DNA of 64,000 nt from Pectobacterium parmentieri (GCF_001742145.1 NZ_CP015749.1:2046001-2110000), one strand, 5' to 3'; shown: positions 12,061 to 22,081, counted from the first letter of the stretch. The notes: generated from the letters alone by a model not told the origin. Program-made: numbers and translations.

Positions 12061-12327
12061 GTTTGAATATTCCTCGCCGTCCCCGCGTTTGCGGCACGGA
12101 TCTTATCTAATGTTTGTCTGGCAGATGAATCTGCTACGCTACCCTATTGATAATTCCATTTTATTCACTTGCTTACGGCAGATTAAGAACTTTTTTATTT
12201 AATTTATGCTTTTTCGTTCATAGCCAACGTCTTTCAAAGACATGAAGCTGTATTAAATTCTCTGGGATATATGCTACCTTTCTTTTCCGTTATTTCATGA
12301 CCTTGATCGCCAAGAGCGTTACCGACC

Positions 12328-13839
12328 ATGATCCCTACCTCCCAAAGCCGACTGGAAATGCGCAACATTTCCATCTCCTTTTCTGGTTTCCACGCCCTCA
12401 AGCAGGTTAATTTCACTCTGGAAGGGGGCTCGATTCATGCCCTGACTGGCGCAAACGGTGCGGGTAAATCCACGCTCATGACGATCTTATCGGGTGCTTA
12501 CGATCACTATCAGGGCGACATTCTGATTAATGGCAAGCAGGCCGATGTCCATTCGCCGCGTGATGCCAAGCGATATGGCATCCATCTGGTGCAGCAGGAA
12601 GTCGATGTCGCGCTGGTTCCCACGCTGTCCGTGGCGGAAAACATTATGCTGGACACGCTGGCACAGGACGGACATCTGCTGAATTGGCCGCAGATATATC
12701 GTCAGGCGCAGGTGCTGCTCGATCAGCTTGGCGTTCACCTTAATGTTCGTCAACGGCTGGATACCTGCTCACTGGCTGAGAAACAGCAAATTTTGCTCGC
12801 CCGCGCATTATCCCATGAATGCCGCTTCCTGATTTTAGATGAGCCTACCGCACCATTAGATCAGGCTGAAAGCGCGCGTCTCTTCCAAGTGGTTCGTCGG
12901 TTACAGGCCGGGGGCATCGGGATCGTGTTTATTTCCCACCGTATTCATGAGTTGAGCGAAATTTGCGATACGTTGACCGTTCTGCGAGACGGTGAATTTA
13001 TCAGCAGCGGCGCGATGCAGGGGCTGAGCGGCGAGGAAATTGTAGAAAGAATGTTGGGGCATCGGCTTGATGATATCTTTCCACCACGCCGAACCGCATA
13101 TTCAGAAGAGACACTGCTTCAGGTCACCGGTTTGCACGACGAGACGCTGCTACACAATATTTCACTCACGCTGCGCAAAGGGGAGATTCTGGGCATTGCC
13201 GGACTGGCTGGTGCGGGCAAAACCGAGTTGTGTAAAGCGCTGTTCGGCGCAGAACCCTGCCAGATCGCGCAGGCGGAATATCGCGGTAAACCCTGGAAGC
13301 CGCATTCACCTCATCAGTCCGTCGAGCAAGGCCTGGCGCTGGTTCCTGAAGAGCGGCGCAAGGAAGGTATTTTTATTGATGAATCCGTCACCATGAATCT
13401 CAGCATCACCGCCACCGACAGCTTTTCTCGTTGGGGCCTATTCAGCCGAGGCAAAGCGCTGCGCTGGGCGAAACAGATCGTTGAACAGCTTGCGGTTCGC
13501 ACCACCGGTCCGGCGCAAAAGCTGGCGCGCCTATCGGGTGGCAACCAGCAAAAAGTCGCCATCGGCAAGTGGCTACGGAGCGAAGCACAGGTTCTGATTT
13601 TTGATGAACCCACCAAAGGCGTGGATATCAAGGCCAAACAAGATCTGTTCACGCTGATTGACAACCTAGCCCGTCAGGGCAAAGGCATTATTTATGCGTC
13701 AGGCGAGTTCTCCGAACTTGTCGGACTCTGCGATCGTGTCTGCGTGCTATGGGATGGCCGAATTGTCGCAGAATTGAACGCCGCTGACATTGACGAAGAA
13801 ACCCTACTTTTATATTCAACTGGAGGAACTCCCGCGTGA
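12328..13839 (+). CDS. Sugar-type ABC importer ATP-binding protein (RbsA/MglA family, two ABC domains)
   Basis: 503-residue fusion of two ABC domains, as in the carbohydrate uptake (CUT2) subfamily. Walker A of the first half is GANGAGKST, Walker B LILDEPTAPLD; the first-half signature is degenerate (CSLAEKQQ). The second half has a modified P-loop (GLAGAGKTE), a good signature LSGGNQQKVAIGKW and Walker B LIFDEPTKGVD. This asymmetry is usual for the subfamily. It overlaps the downstream permease gene by four bases (GTGA), so the two are translationally coupled. No periplasmic binding protein gene is nearby, and it is not a close match to MglA or RbsA, so the substrate is unknown. Confidence 0.88.
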   Translation: MIPTSQSRLEMRNISISFSGFHALKQVNFTLEGGSIHALTGANGAGKSTLMTILSGAYDHYQGDILINGKQADVHSPRDAKRYGIHLVQQEVDVALVPTLSVAENIMLDTLAQDGHLLNWPQIYRQAQVLLDQLGVHLNVRQRLDTCSLAEKQQILLARALSHECRFLILDEPTAPLDQAESARLFQVVRRLQAGGIGIVFISHRIHELSEICDTLTVLRDGEFISSGAMQGLSGEEIVERMLGHRLDDIFPPRRTAYSEETLLQVTGLHDETLLHNISLTLRKGEILGIAGLAGAGKTELCKALFGAEPCQIAQAEYRGKPWKPHSPHQSVEQGLALVPEERRKEGIFIDESVTMNLSITATDSFSRWGLFSRGKALRWAKQIVEQLAVRTTGPAQKLARLSGGNQQKVAIGKWLRSEAQVLIFDEPTKGVDIKAKQDLFTLIDNLARQGKGIIYASGEFSELVGLCDRVCVLWDGRIVAELNAADIDEETLLLYSTGGTPA

Positions 13840-14831
13840 GTCACCCACTTCCATCTAACGGGGCGATCCCCTTCCGTCACCACGTTTTCGAGTTTCTCTA
13901 TAAGTGGGGCATGCTGATCACGGTTGTTGCATTGATTGCCCTCTTCGGACTGGCATCAGACAATTTTCTCGACCCGTATAACATCATTAATATCCTGCGT
14001 TCTATCGCCATTGTTACGGTGATTGCGATTGGCGTCTCCATTTCACTGTCCGTGGGCGGGTTTGACCTTTCCGTGGGATCAACAGCCTCATTAGCGAATG
14101 CGTTAGTGATCTCCCTCTTTGTCTGGCATGGATTCGGCACCACTGGCACGATTGTTCTGACGCTTCTGCTGTGTACACTGGTCGGGCTATTCAACGCTTT
14201 TCTCATCGTCGTGCTGAAGATCCCCGATATGCTGGCGACACTCGCCAGCCTGTTCGTCATTCAGGGCGTGGCAATGACGTATAGCTATGGCGGCTCCATC
14301 ACGCAGAACATGGTGTTGCCCAGTGGCGAAATGGCGGAAGGCATCATTCCCGAATTCTTTGCCACGCTGGGCCAAGTGCCAGTGATTGTTGTCATCATGC
14401 TGGCAGTGACGGTGCTGGTGCAGCTATATCTGTCCCTTACCAAGCACGGTCGCCGGATGTACGCGATTGGCGGCAACCCGGAAGCAGCCCGACTAGCGGG
14501 CATTCGCACGGCGCGTTATCGAGTACAGGCCTATGTGTTCTCTTCACTACTCGCGGCTCTGGGCGGCATCTTACTCGCATCACGCATCGGCTCTTCACAG
14601 GTCAATGCTGGCGGCGGCTATTTAATGGATGCGGTTGCCGCAGCCTACATCGGTTTCTCGCTGGCAGGTTCCGGCAAGCCGAACGCACTGGGTACGCTGC
14701 TCGGGGCCGTCATACTCGGCGTCTTGCAGAATGGACTGGTAATGCTCTCCGTACCTTATTACGCCATGGATATCATCAAAGGTCTGGTTCTGGCACTCGC
14801 GCTGGCAATGACGTATATCCAGAAACGCTGA
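13836..14831 (+). CDS. Sugar-type ABC importer permease (RbsC/MglC family)
   Basis: 331-residue BPD_transp_2 permease with about ten hydrophobic segments. Typical blocks are SLSVGGFDLSVGSTASLAN near residue 75 and YAIGGNPEAARLAGI, the family's cytoplasmic coupling loop. Start is GTG 13836, overlapping the stop of the ATPase gene. A GC-rich hairpin (14843-14872) follows without a T-run. Together with the ATPase it would make a CUT2-type importer lacking its own binding protein. Confidence 0.88.
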   Translation: MSHPLPSNGAIPFRHHVFEFLYKWGMLITVVALIALFGLASDNFLDPYNIINILRSIAIVTVIAIGVSISLSVGGFDLSVGSTASLANALVISLFVWHGFGTTGTIVLTLLLCTLVGLFNAFLIVVLKIPDMLATLASLFVIQGVAMTYSYGGSITQNMVLPSGEMAEGIIPEFFATLGQVPVIVVIMLAVTVLVQLYLSLTKHGRRMYAIGGNPEAARLAGIRTARYRVQAYVFSSLLAALGGILLASRIGSSQVNAGGGYLMDAVAAAYIGFSLAGSGKPNALGTLLGAVILGVLQNGLVMLSVPYYAMDIIKGLVLALALAMTYIQKR

Positions 14832-14842
14832 TACTTCTCACG

Positions 14843-14872
14843 TCCGCCCCTTTCATCCGAGTTTGGGGCGGA
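14843..14872 (+). terminator. GC-rich hairpin after the ABC permease gene
   Basis: TCCGCCCC and GGGGCGGA pair perfectly over 8 bp with a 14-base loop, 12 bases past the stop codon. No T-tract, so it may be an mRNA-stabilising hairpin rather than a true terminator. Confidence 0.45.
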
Positions 14873-14936
14873 TCGCCGTCTCTCATCTGCTCAGCTTTTC
14901 CACAGGACATATCATCGAACTCAGCTTATTACGTTA

Positions 14937-15059
14937 TATCCGCCATACTTCAAGTTGCATGTGTGTTGACTGCACTCAAATACTCGGCCCGTCGTGGGTT
15001 TCGCCCTAAAGGACTGTAGCTTGCCGCTGACCTGAAATTCGAATTATTTAGGGTATATA
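14937..15059. repeat. ERIC/IRU-type repeat with replaced core
   Basis: Both ends match the enterobacterial ERIC (IRU) element: the left end reads CCATACTTCAAGTTGCATGTG and the right end ATTCGAATTATTTAGGGTATA. The usual central palindrome containing CTTAC and GTAAG is absent; a different ~50 bp segment lies between the arms. The arms are imperfect inverted repeats of each other. Confidence 0.8.
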
Positions 15060-15173
15060 TACGGTCGTTATTATTAATAAATAAAGGTTTCCACCAGAAA
15101 TAAGAATAATCACAGAAACATCCTAAGTAATTCCATTTTCAGGAAGATGAAAAACTAAGATAAGCGTTCGAAT

Positions 15174-15268
15174 GTTTCTCATTTAATCCCGAACCACCGA
15201 TGTAGGTCAGTGATTCGGGTGACTGAACGTAGCCAATGTGCAGGTCGCTTGAAGTGTAACGAGAATAA
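15174..15268. repeat. Partial ERIC-type repeat (core plus one arm)
   Basis: Starts with TTTCTCATTTAATCCCGAA, contains the core stem CCCGAA pairing with TTCGGG, then TGACTGAACGTAGCCAATG and the arm end CGCTTGAAGTGTAACGAG. The opposite arm is missing. The same order of motifs occurs in the long element at 42914-43188, which supports the assignment. Confidence 0.7.
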
Positions 15269-15436
15269 TAGCGTTTTGCTTTACGTCGGTATGTACTACT
15301 TTCGTTTTTTATGGTGTAGCGCGAATGACACACGCGATGGAACAATAAATTTTGATAATCAGTTAAAATTGATGAATATCATATTTTCACTACCGGCAAT
15401 ATCCCCAAATACCCGACTGAATCAAATTACACATTA

Positions 15437-16402
15437 TTATCGATGTCCGTTCTGCTGGGCATACTCATCAATATTTTCAATCGTCTTTTCCATCAACAGT
15501 TGCAGCGATGAAGCAGACGTCCAGGAGATATGTGGCGTAATCAGAAGATTAGGCAGGATTTTCGCCGCCACCATCAGCGGGTTGTCTTTCTCCGGCGGTT
15601 CCTGCGTCAGGCAATCCAGCGCAGCTCCAGCAACACTGCGCTCGTGCAATGCTACAGCCAGTGCACTCTCATCAATCAGTCCCCCTCTGGCGGTATTGAT
15701 AATAAACGCGGTTGGCTTACACAATGCGAGCGTCTCCGCATTGATCAGATGCTGCGTGCTCGCCTTTAGCGGACAGTTGAGTGAAATCACATCCGCCAGT
15801 CGCAGAACATCCTCAAACGGCAAATATCCCGCACGACACACCGAGGCCCCCCTGTGCTCGGAAAAAATCACCTTCATTCCCAGCGCCTGCGCCAGGCGTG
15901 CCACTTCCTGCCCAATCGTACCCGCACCGATGATGCCCAACGTGGAGCCCGCGATATCCTTAACCGGATGATCGAAGTAAGCAAATTGCGATTGGCTAGC
16001 CCAGCGATCGCTCAGTTGATCGCGATACCACGCCATAAGGCTGTGTTTTAGCGCGAACATCATGGCAATAACGTGCTCAGACACCGCTTGCGTAGAATAG
16101 CCCGGTACATTTTTGACCGTGATACCCAATTCTTTGGCGGCGGCAAGATCGATATTGTCAGTTCCCGTTGCCGTCACCGCAATCAACTTCAGCGCAGGTA
16201 ACGCCGCCAAAGTATCTCGCGTTAGTAGGGTTTTATTTGTGACGATAACGTGGGTGTCTTTTGCTCGATCGATAACTTGATCGGGCAAAGTATAGCTATA
16301 TTCAATCCATTCATGGCGGCATTGTGGACGCCTAAAATTTGTCTTTTTCAGGAAAATGGTTTCAGGCAGAGAGCCTTTATCCAAAAATGTAATTTTTAAC
16401 AT
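15437..16402 (-). CDS. D-isomer-specific 2-hydroxyacid dehydrogenase (glycerate dehydrogenase-like)
   Basis: NAD(P)-dependent oxidoreductase of about 321 residues. Nucleotide-binding motif GIIGAGTIGQEVA, and the catalytic triad of the family is present: Arg in NTARGGLIDE, Glu in LTQEPPEKDNP and His in LITPHISW. It is closest in style to HprA/glycerate dehydrogenases and phosphoglycerate dehydrogenase-like enzymes lacking a C-terminal ACT domain. The frame is open further upstream (to 16495), but homology begins at MLKITFLDKG; ATG 16402 or the adjacent ATG 16405 is the likely start, with AGGG just upstream. Substrate not readable. It stands alone, flanked by ERIC-type repeats downstream. Confidence 0.85.
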   Translation of the reverse strand: MLKITFLDKGSLPETIFLKKTNFRRPQCRHEWIEYSYTLPDQVIDRAKDTHVIVTNKTLLTRDTLAALPALKLIAVTATGTDNIDLAAAKELGITVKNVPGYSTQAVSEHVIAMMFALKHSLMAWYRDQLSDRWASQSQFAYFDHPVKDIAGSTLGIIGAGTIGQEVARLAQALGMKVIFSEHRGASVCRAGYLPFEDVLRLADVISLNCPLKASTQHLINAETLALCKPTAFIINTARGGLIDESALAVALHERSVAGAALDCLTQEPPEKDNPLMVAAKILPNLLITPHISWTSASSLQLLMEKTIENIDEYAQQNGHR

Positions 16403-16811
16403 CATCGCGCCCTGGTTGCTATTCATACACTGATTTTCGATTGCAGATATCAAGGTTCTCCACAACCGGCAATCACGACAGGTATTCTCATACAAAACTA
16501 ATGAATTAAATTCCCTGTGTGACGCAGAACAACGAACGCATTAATAACGTTACACTTCCTGCCTCATCGGGAATCCATCACTCCGTAACGTGAAGCGTAG
16601 TCAGCATTAAAGCAATTAACAATACCTAATATAATGAATTTCACTCATCGACATTGTTATCGGCGATATTCAGAAATATCACAAAAAATAGGGCCGCAAG
16701 TCATAATCAAAATAGAAAAGATAAACGTACAGTGAAACGTAAGCAGAATTAGCGTCAGCGGAATGAATCAGAAATGTAGATGAGTAGGTCGATAGGTGGG
16801 ACATGCTAACA
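16403..16811. other. Intergenic region between hydroxyacid dehydrogenase and cirA
   Basis: About 400 bp, AT-rich, holding the promoter of the dehydrogenase gene (minus strand). I see no gene, repeat or clear operator. Confidence 0.4.
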
Positions 16812-16841
16812 CCCCGAAACGGATAGAAACCCGTTTCGGGG
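16812..16841 (-). terminator. Hairpin downstream of cirA
   Basis: CCCCGAAACGG and CCGTTTCGGGG form a perfect 11 bp stem with an 8-base loop, 12 bp beyond the cirA stop codon. The minus-strand tail is not T-rich, so it may act mainly as a 3' stabiliser. Confidence 0.6.
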
Positions 16842-16852
16842 AAAGATGGCAA

Positions 16853-18961
16853 TCAGAAGTTGACGTTGACTGACACCCAGTAGTTACGGCCTGGCAGTAC
16901 GGAACCTGAAGTAACTCGGTTGAAAGAGTAATAATCCGCGGTAGTAAATGCACCTCTTCCTGAACCGTAAGTGCGCACACCACTGGTGAAATCTTTATCC
17001 AACAGGTTGTTTACTGCTCCATTCAAGGTCACATCTTTTGAAACCTTGTAGGAACCACCCCAATTAAGCACCGTGAAAGATTTAAAGTAAGCGCCTTTAT
17101 CATCATATGCAGCCTTCTGAGAAGCAGGCAAGTTACTATAATTCTGCGTATAGCGTGCAGTTTTGTCGCGATATTCTGCTTTCAACCACGTTGAGAGATT
17201 GTCATTAACGTTCCAGTTAAGACGGGCATTAGCCATATGCTTCGGCGTGTTGGTAAGAGGCGCTCCTGGGTTTAAGCCACCTTTTTGCTCACTATCCGTA
17301 AAGGTATAGTTTACATTCAGCGTCCAATCCTCTGACCACAATGGAATTTTCGAGCCCAGCTCTACCCCTTGAGTCACTGCCTTGCCAATGTTTCGGTAGG
17401 TACTAATCGCAGGGTTAGTTGACACACTATAACTGTCAATTTTATTGCGGAAATGATTATTGAACAGCGTTGCATTCGCCGCGAAGCCAGTATAGTTCTC
17501 ATAATAAACGCCCAGTTCAGTATTCGTACTCTCTTCAGGCTTCAGGTTTGGATTCCCAATGACAGTATCCGTTCCTTGATTTGTTACCCCGCTAACGCCG
17601 TTATGGAGTTGCGCCAGTGACGGGGTTTTATAACCCGTACTTACACCGCCTTTTATCGTCAAGTCATCCAATGCATTCCAAACGAGATAAGCACGTGGGC
17701 TAACATGGCCACCGAAGGTTTCATGATACTCATAGCGTGCGCCATAGGTTAAAGCTAATGAATCCAGCAAGCGCCATTCATCTTCGCTAAACAGCGCCCA
17801 TGAATCTTGCTTAAACTTATTCCCATCGTTAGCCAAAACGACGCCATCTTTCATCGTTGCATTCCAATACTGGCCGCCAATAGTAACCAAGTGGCTTTCA
17901 CCTACTGGAGCCACCAGCTTCGAGTCAAGAATAACGTTGGTATTTTCCAGACGACGTTTCTGACCTGCCGCTGCTGAACCCGCGGGAACAGAATCGGTTG
18001 TAATGAGGCGGCCTTTGTTATCCGTCTCGCTATAAGACAAGCTAGAGTTCCATGAACCAAAACTCAGTTGATTATCACTCCCCAACGTTAACTTGCGACG
18101 TTGATAATGCAAGGAGCCCTCATAGCCCCCGGTAGCACCAATCGTTCCTAACTGATTTTCCTTGTTATCATATTGCTGGTTGGCAACTTCCCCATCCAGC
18201 CATAGAGAGTTATTATCATTCAGGAGCCAAGTTAACTTGCCGCCTAGCAAATAGTTATCTGATTTTACAGGGTTAGCGCCTCGCTGATTCAGTAAAGCGC
18301 CCTCTGAAGATTTCACCTCTGACGCATCACGGCGTAAAATATTGCCGCGCAGGGCGAGTCCCAGTTTGTCTTCGATCAGCGCACCGCTGGAATAAATCGA
18401 GAACTTGGAAGCATCGCCATAGTCTCTGTCTTCCTGGAAGGTATGATCCAGCGTGATATTCCCAACCCACTCTTTCGACGCTTTTTTGGTGATGATATTG
18501 ACCACACCACCCATCGCATCAGAGCCATATAGCGTTGACATCGGCCCGCGGATAACCTCAATACGCTCTATCGCCGCCAATGGGGGAATAAAGCTGGTGT
18601 TCATCGTACCAAACCCGTTCGGGGTGACATCCGATGAACCATTCTGGCGAATACCATCAACCAGAATCAGCGTGTAATCACTTGGCATACCGCGAATGCT
18701 GATGTCCAGACCGCCCGTTTTCCCCGTTGAACTACGCACATCCACGCCTTCCACGTCGCTGAGCGCTTCGCCAAGATCGTTATATTTACGCTTCGTCAGT
18801 TCATCCTGGTTGACAACAGAAATACTCGCTGCCGCCTCAGTGATTTTTTGTTCATAGCCAGAAGCCGTTACAACCAGCGTATCGTCCTGTGCGGCGATAA
18901 CAGGTGTAGATACGGTTGTAGCAAGTGCCAATGCCACCGATTTTCTTATATTTATTGCCAT
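16853..18961 (-). CDS. cirA: TonB-dependent catecholate siderophore receptor CirA
   Basis: Outer-membrane receptor of 702 residues that takes up iron-catecholate compounds with TonB energy. Signal peptide (about 1-23, cleaved near VIAA-QDD), TonB box region DTLVVTAS, plug domain (about 40-160, with RGMPSDYTLILVDG and RGPMSTLYGSDAMGGVVNIITKK), then a 22-strand barrel ending in aromatic Phe (VSVNVNF). Both the plug sequence and position next to lysP match E. coli cirA; other IreA/FepA-like names would be possible from sequence alone. GAGG precedes the start. A Fur-box-like site lies 80 bp upstream, consistent with iron repression. Confidence 0.88.
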   Translation of the reverse strand: MAINIRKSVALALATTVSTPVIAAQDDTLVVTASGYEQKITEAAASISVVNQDELTKRKYNDLGEALSDVEGVDVRSSTGKTGGLDISIRGMPSDYTLILVDGIRQNGSSDVTPNGFGTMNTSFIPPLAAIERIEVIRGPMSTLYGSDAMGGVVNIITKKASKEWVGNITLDHTFQEDRDYGDASKFSIYSSGALIEDKLGLALRGNILRRDASEVKSSEGALLNQRGANPVKSDNYLLGGKLTWLLNDNNSLWLDGEVANQQYDNKENQLGTIGATGGYEGSLHYQRRKLTLGSDNQLSFGSWNSSLSYSETDNKGRLITTDSVPAGSAAAGQKRRLENTNVILDSKLVAPVGESHLVTIGGQYWNATMKDGVVLANDGNKFKQDSWALFSEDEWRLLDSLALTYGARYEYHETFGGHVSPRAYLVWNALDDLTIKGGVSTGYKTPSLAQLHNGVSGVTNQGTDTVIGNPNLKPEESTNTELGVYYENYTGFAANATLFNNHFRNKIDSYSVSTNPAISTYRNIGKAVTQGVELGSKIPLWSEDWTLNVNYTFTDSEQKGGLNPGAPLTNTPKHMANARLNWNVNDNLSTWLKAEYRDKTARYTQNYSNLPASQKAAYDDKGAYFKSFTVLNWGGSYKVSKDVTLNGAVNNLLDKDFTSGVRTYGSGRGAFTTADYYSFNRVTSGSVLPGRNYWVSVNVNF

Positions 18962-19042
18962 GCCTCTGTGTCCTCAAAAATGAATAATTACATTGAGTTT
19001 TTTTGTCCAACACATTGTAATGATCAGGAGTTAATTGTAAAT

Positions 19043-19061
19043 GAAAATTAAAATCATTTGC
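19043..19061 (-). promoter_or_regulatory. Putative Fur box upstream of cirA
   Basis: The 19 bp read on the plus strand as GAAAAT-TAAAAT-C-ATTTGC match the Fur consensus (GATAAT-GATAAT-C-ATTATC) at 14 of 19 positions. It lies about 80 bp upstream of the cirA start, in an AT-rich promoter region, where Fur control of a catecholate receptor would be expected. Confidence 0.55.
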
Positions 19062-19252
19062 ATGAACAATTAATTTCAAAACAAATAGATTTAAAACAAT
19101 TAATAAACAACAAGTTAAACAAAAACACCAATCATTAGGTCTCGTTAATGAATGATTACCTTAATAAATTAAGGTGAATAAATTTGATTCAAATAAAAAT
19201 AAAATCCTAACGAAGGATGTGAAGCATGATTTCAGAACAGAAAAAAACCAAT

Positions 19253-19281
19253 AAAAAAAGCGACGCCCGCCAGGGAGTCGC
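19253..19281 (-). terminator. Rho-independent terminator of lysP
   Basis: On the minus strand GCGAC and GTCGC form the outer stem of a GC-rich hairpin, followed by seven T. It lies 22 bp after the lysP stop. Confidence 0.85.
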
Positions 19282-19302
19282 CCGTTAACCGCGCTCTTAC
19301 GA

Positions 19303-20778
19303 TTAGTCTTTATGATCCGGGAACGTCATATCCTGATACTTGATGAAGCCTGTTCCACGATACAGCTTATAACCGAGCCAAATCAGCAGGAACAGCGGAA
19401 TACCGATGTACGTCGCCGTCACACCATACCAGTCGATGTTATCTTCCAGGAACGCCTGATAATTCTGTCCCAACGTGATGATTAGGCAGAGCACAAACGC
19501 GAAGATCGGCCCCAATGGGAAGAAACGCGATTGATAAGGCAAACGATTCAGGTCATGACCTTGCATCACATAGCCACGGCGGAAACGGTAATGGCTGATC
19601 GCGATCCCTAGCCAGGCAATAAAGCCTGTCATACCGGAGGTATTCAGCAGCCACAAATAAACCGTTTGGTTGCCATACAGAGAAGACAGGAAACACAACG
19701 CCGCTACCACGGTTGTTGCGTACAACGCATTACGCGGTACGCCGCCTTTTGACAGCTTAGCGAAAATGCGCGGCGCTTTACCTTCCGACGCCAGCGTAAA
19801 CAGCATACGCGTAGAGGCATACATCCCGGAGTTACCCGCCGACAGCACCGCCGTCAGGATCACCGCATTCATGACCGCTGCCGCAGATAACAAACCCGCA
19901 TTCTCAAACACCAGCGTGAACGGACTTACCGTAATGTCTTTTACATCATTACGCAGCAGGTTCGGGTCGGTATACGGGATGATTAAACTGATAATCAGAA
20001 TCGCAAAGATGTAGAACAACAGGATGCGCCAGAAAACCTGGCGGATCGCCCGCGGTATATTTTTTCCCGGATCCTGAGATTCACCCGCGGCGACACCAAT
20101 CAGTTCCGTGCCTTGGAAAGAGAAGCCAACAATCATCGCCACACCGATCATGGCAGAGAATCCCCCAGCAAACGGTGCATCACCGATTTGCCAATTGTGG
20201 AACCCTGCATTTTCCGCACCGCTCATAATGCCCGTAATCATCATTACGCCAACCGCGATGAAAATAATGACCGTCGTCACTTTAATCAGTGAGAACCAGT
20301 ACTCGGCTTCGCCAAACCCTTTCACAGAAATGTAGTTAAGCAGGAACATCAGTGCCAAAAACAGGGCGCTCCAGATCCAGCCAGATACCTCGGGGAACCA
20401 ATACCCCATCACCAACTGCGCCGCAACCAGATCGACCGCGATGGTTACCGCCCAGTTGTACCAATAGTTCCAGCCCAACGCAAAGCCGAAACCTTCTTCA
20501 ACATAGCGGGAACCGTAGGTAGAGAACGAACCAGAAACCGGCATAAATGCTGCCAGTTCGCCCAGACTAGTCATCAGGAAGTAAACCATCAGCCCAATCA
20601 GGGCATAGGACAAGAGTGCGCCACCCGGGCCCGCTTGTGAAACCGTTGCGCCCGAAGCGACAAATAACCCGGTGCCAATCGATCCGCCAATCGCGATCAT
20701 CGTTAAATGCCGTGCTTTCAGTTCACGGCGCAGGGTCGGTGCGCCCTGTGTAGTTTGTTGAATATCGTGCTGAGCCAT
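19303..20778 (-). CDS. lysP: Lysine-specific permease LysP
   Basis: Proton-coupled lysine importer of the amino acid-polyamine-organocation family, 491 residues with about 12 membrane segments. In E. coli it also acts as co-sensor for CadC. The substrate-binding unwound helix motif GGSIGTGLFVASG and the block VGFSFQGTELIGVAAGES are intact. It matches E. coli LysP over nearly its entire length (for example ELKARHLTMIAIGGSIGTG), with the same neighbours cirA and yeiE. Confidence 0.97.
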   Translation of the reverse strand: MAQHDIQQTTQGAPTLRRELKARHLTMIAIGGSIGTGLFVASGATVSQAGPGGALLSYALIGLMVYFLMTSLGELAAFMPVSGSFSTYGSRYVEEGFGFALGWNYWYNWAVTIAVDLVAAQLVMGYWFPEVSGWIWSALFLALMFLLNYISVKGFGEAEYWFSLIKVTTVIIFIAVGVMMITGIMSGAENAGFHNWQIGDAPFAGGFSAMIGVAMIVGFSFQGTELIGVAAGESQDPGKNIPRAIRQVFWRILLFYIFAILIISLIIPYTDPNLLRNDVKDITVSPFTLVFENAGLLSAAAVMNAVILTAVLSAGNSGMYASTRMLFTLASEGKAPRIFAKLSKGGVPRNALYATTVVAALCFLSSLYGNQTVYLWLLNTSGMTGFIAWLGIAISHYRFRRGYVMQGHDLNRLPYQSRFFPLGPIFAFVLCLIITLGQNYQAFLEDNIDWYGVTATYIGIPLFLLIWLGYKLYRGTGFIKYQDMTFPDHKD

Positions 20779-20913
20779 TGTTATCCCGCGTGCTCGTGCT
20801 AAAAATCGAGGCGGGATTGTAACAAATAGACTTGCTCTGGATAGTTAAGATCGTCGAGTTATAAGAGAGCTTAATAACTCACGTCCGATTATTAGCAGCA
20901 GAAAATAGCTCCG

Positions 20914-21786
20914 CTATACCGTTTCGCAGCAATAACTCAGGAAACGCCGCAATACATTCGAAAGATGCTTCTGTCGGTGATGAACCAGATACAAGGTGCG
21001 CGTGAGCTTAGGCAATGGCACCTTCAATTCCACCAGCGTGCCCGCCGCCAACTGCTCGGCAATCACATGCCGCGACAGGCAACTGATGCCAATTCCGTGG
21101 CGAACCGCATGCTTAATTGCTTCCGAATTGCCTAACTCCATGACCAGATGAAAATGCGACAGGTGCGTCAGCAGCAAATGATCCAGCACTTCGCGCGTGC
21201 CTGAGCCGCGTTCACGCAAGATCCAATGCGCATCCGCCAGCGCGGCTAATGATACCGCCCCCCGACTAAGCAGGTGTTCCGGGGAGCAAAACACCACTAA
21301 CTCATCTTCCAGCCAGGGTTGCGTAATTAAATCAGGGTGATGGCAAGGCCCTTCAATCAAGCCCAAATCAACACTAAATTCGGACACGCGGGTTATGACA
21401 TCTTTAGTATTGCCAACATGCAGTTCCAGCGGAATGTCGGGGTAGTCATGACGATAGCGGGCAATCATCGCAGGCAATAAATAGTTACCGATAGTGCTGC
21501 TGGCATAAATACGCAACGCCCCATTGTCACGCCGGAAGAGTTGTTCAATCTCCATCGATTGTTCAAGCAACGCCAGCGCCTTGGGATAAAGCAAGCGGCC
21601 ATGCTCATTGACAACCAGACGTTTACCCACGCGATCGAAGAGTTGAACCCCCAATTGCCCTTCTAAATCTGCCAAAGCGGCACTGACAGCCGATTGAGAA
21701 AGTGCAAGCACAACGGAGGCCTGTGTCGTTGAACCATTTTTCAGGACTTCGGCAAAGACTTCCAACTGACGTAACGTGATATGCAT
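20914..21786 (-). CDS. yeiE: LysR-family regulator YeiE
   Basis: 290-residue LysR-type regulator: N-terminal winged helix ([20 protein letters not shown] to about residue 62) and a substrate-binding-like effector domain (about 88-288). E. coli and Salmonella YeiE have been linked to lysine/sulfite and envelope-related control; here the evidence is sequence similarity plus position beside lysP. It lies 135 bp upstream of lysP on the same strand, so both may be co-transcribed. The neighbouring E. coli gene yeiH is absent. Confidence 0.88.
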   Translation of the reverse strand: MHITLRQLEVFAEVLKNGSTTQASVVLALSQSAVSAALADLEGQLGVQLFDRVGKRLVVNEHGRLLYPKALALLEQSMEIEQLFRRDNGALRIYASSTIGNYLLPAMIARYRHDYPDIPLELHVGNTKDVITRVSEFSVDLGLIEGPCHHPDLITQPWLEDELVVFCSPEHLLSRGAVSLAALADAHWILRERGSGTREVLDHLLLTHLSHFHLVMELGNSEAIKHAVRHGIGISCLSRHVIAEQLAAGTLVELKVPLPKLTRTLYLVHHRQKHLSNVLRRFLSYCCETV

Positions 21787-22081
21787 AGTGCGCTCTTTAT
21801 CTAAAATACTTATAGGTTATAAATATATAATCAATTTCTCTTTTAATATCATGGATTATAAGCGAGTACCTCAATTCAATATTGTCAGAATAGGCACCAA
21901 ACCTATGGCTCTTCCTACAACATTACAAACGATAGCGCCACCCGATGGTGCAAAACGACGATATGGGAATCATATCTGTTCTTCGAGCATTTATTCGGCT
22001 AGCGATAAATTATTTCCCTGTTAACGTCTCATTAACCTACGCGACGATGCCATAATGTCCCCGAGATCAGAGGAGACCAAC
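21787..22081. other. Divergent promoter region yeiE / nfo
   Basis: 295 bp between diverging genes. E. coli has yeiH in this position; nothing of it is recognisable here. No repeat or clear operator was found. Confidence 0.4.

Noticed and set aside
15210..15971. 253-codon plus-strand frame across a repeat and the dehydrogenase gene
   Set aside because: Overlaps a well-supported minus-strand enzyme gene and shows no recognisable domain.
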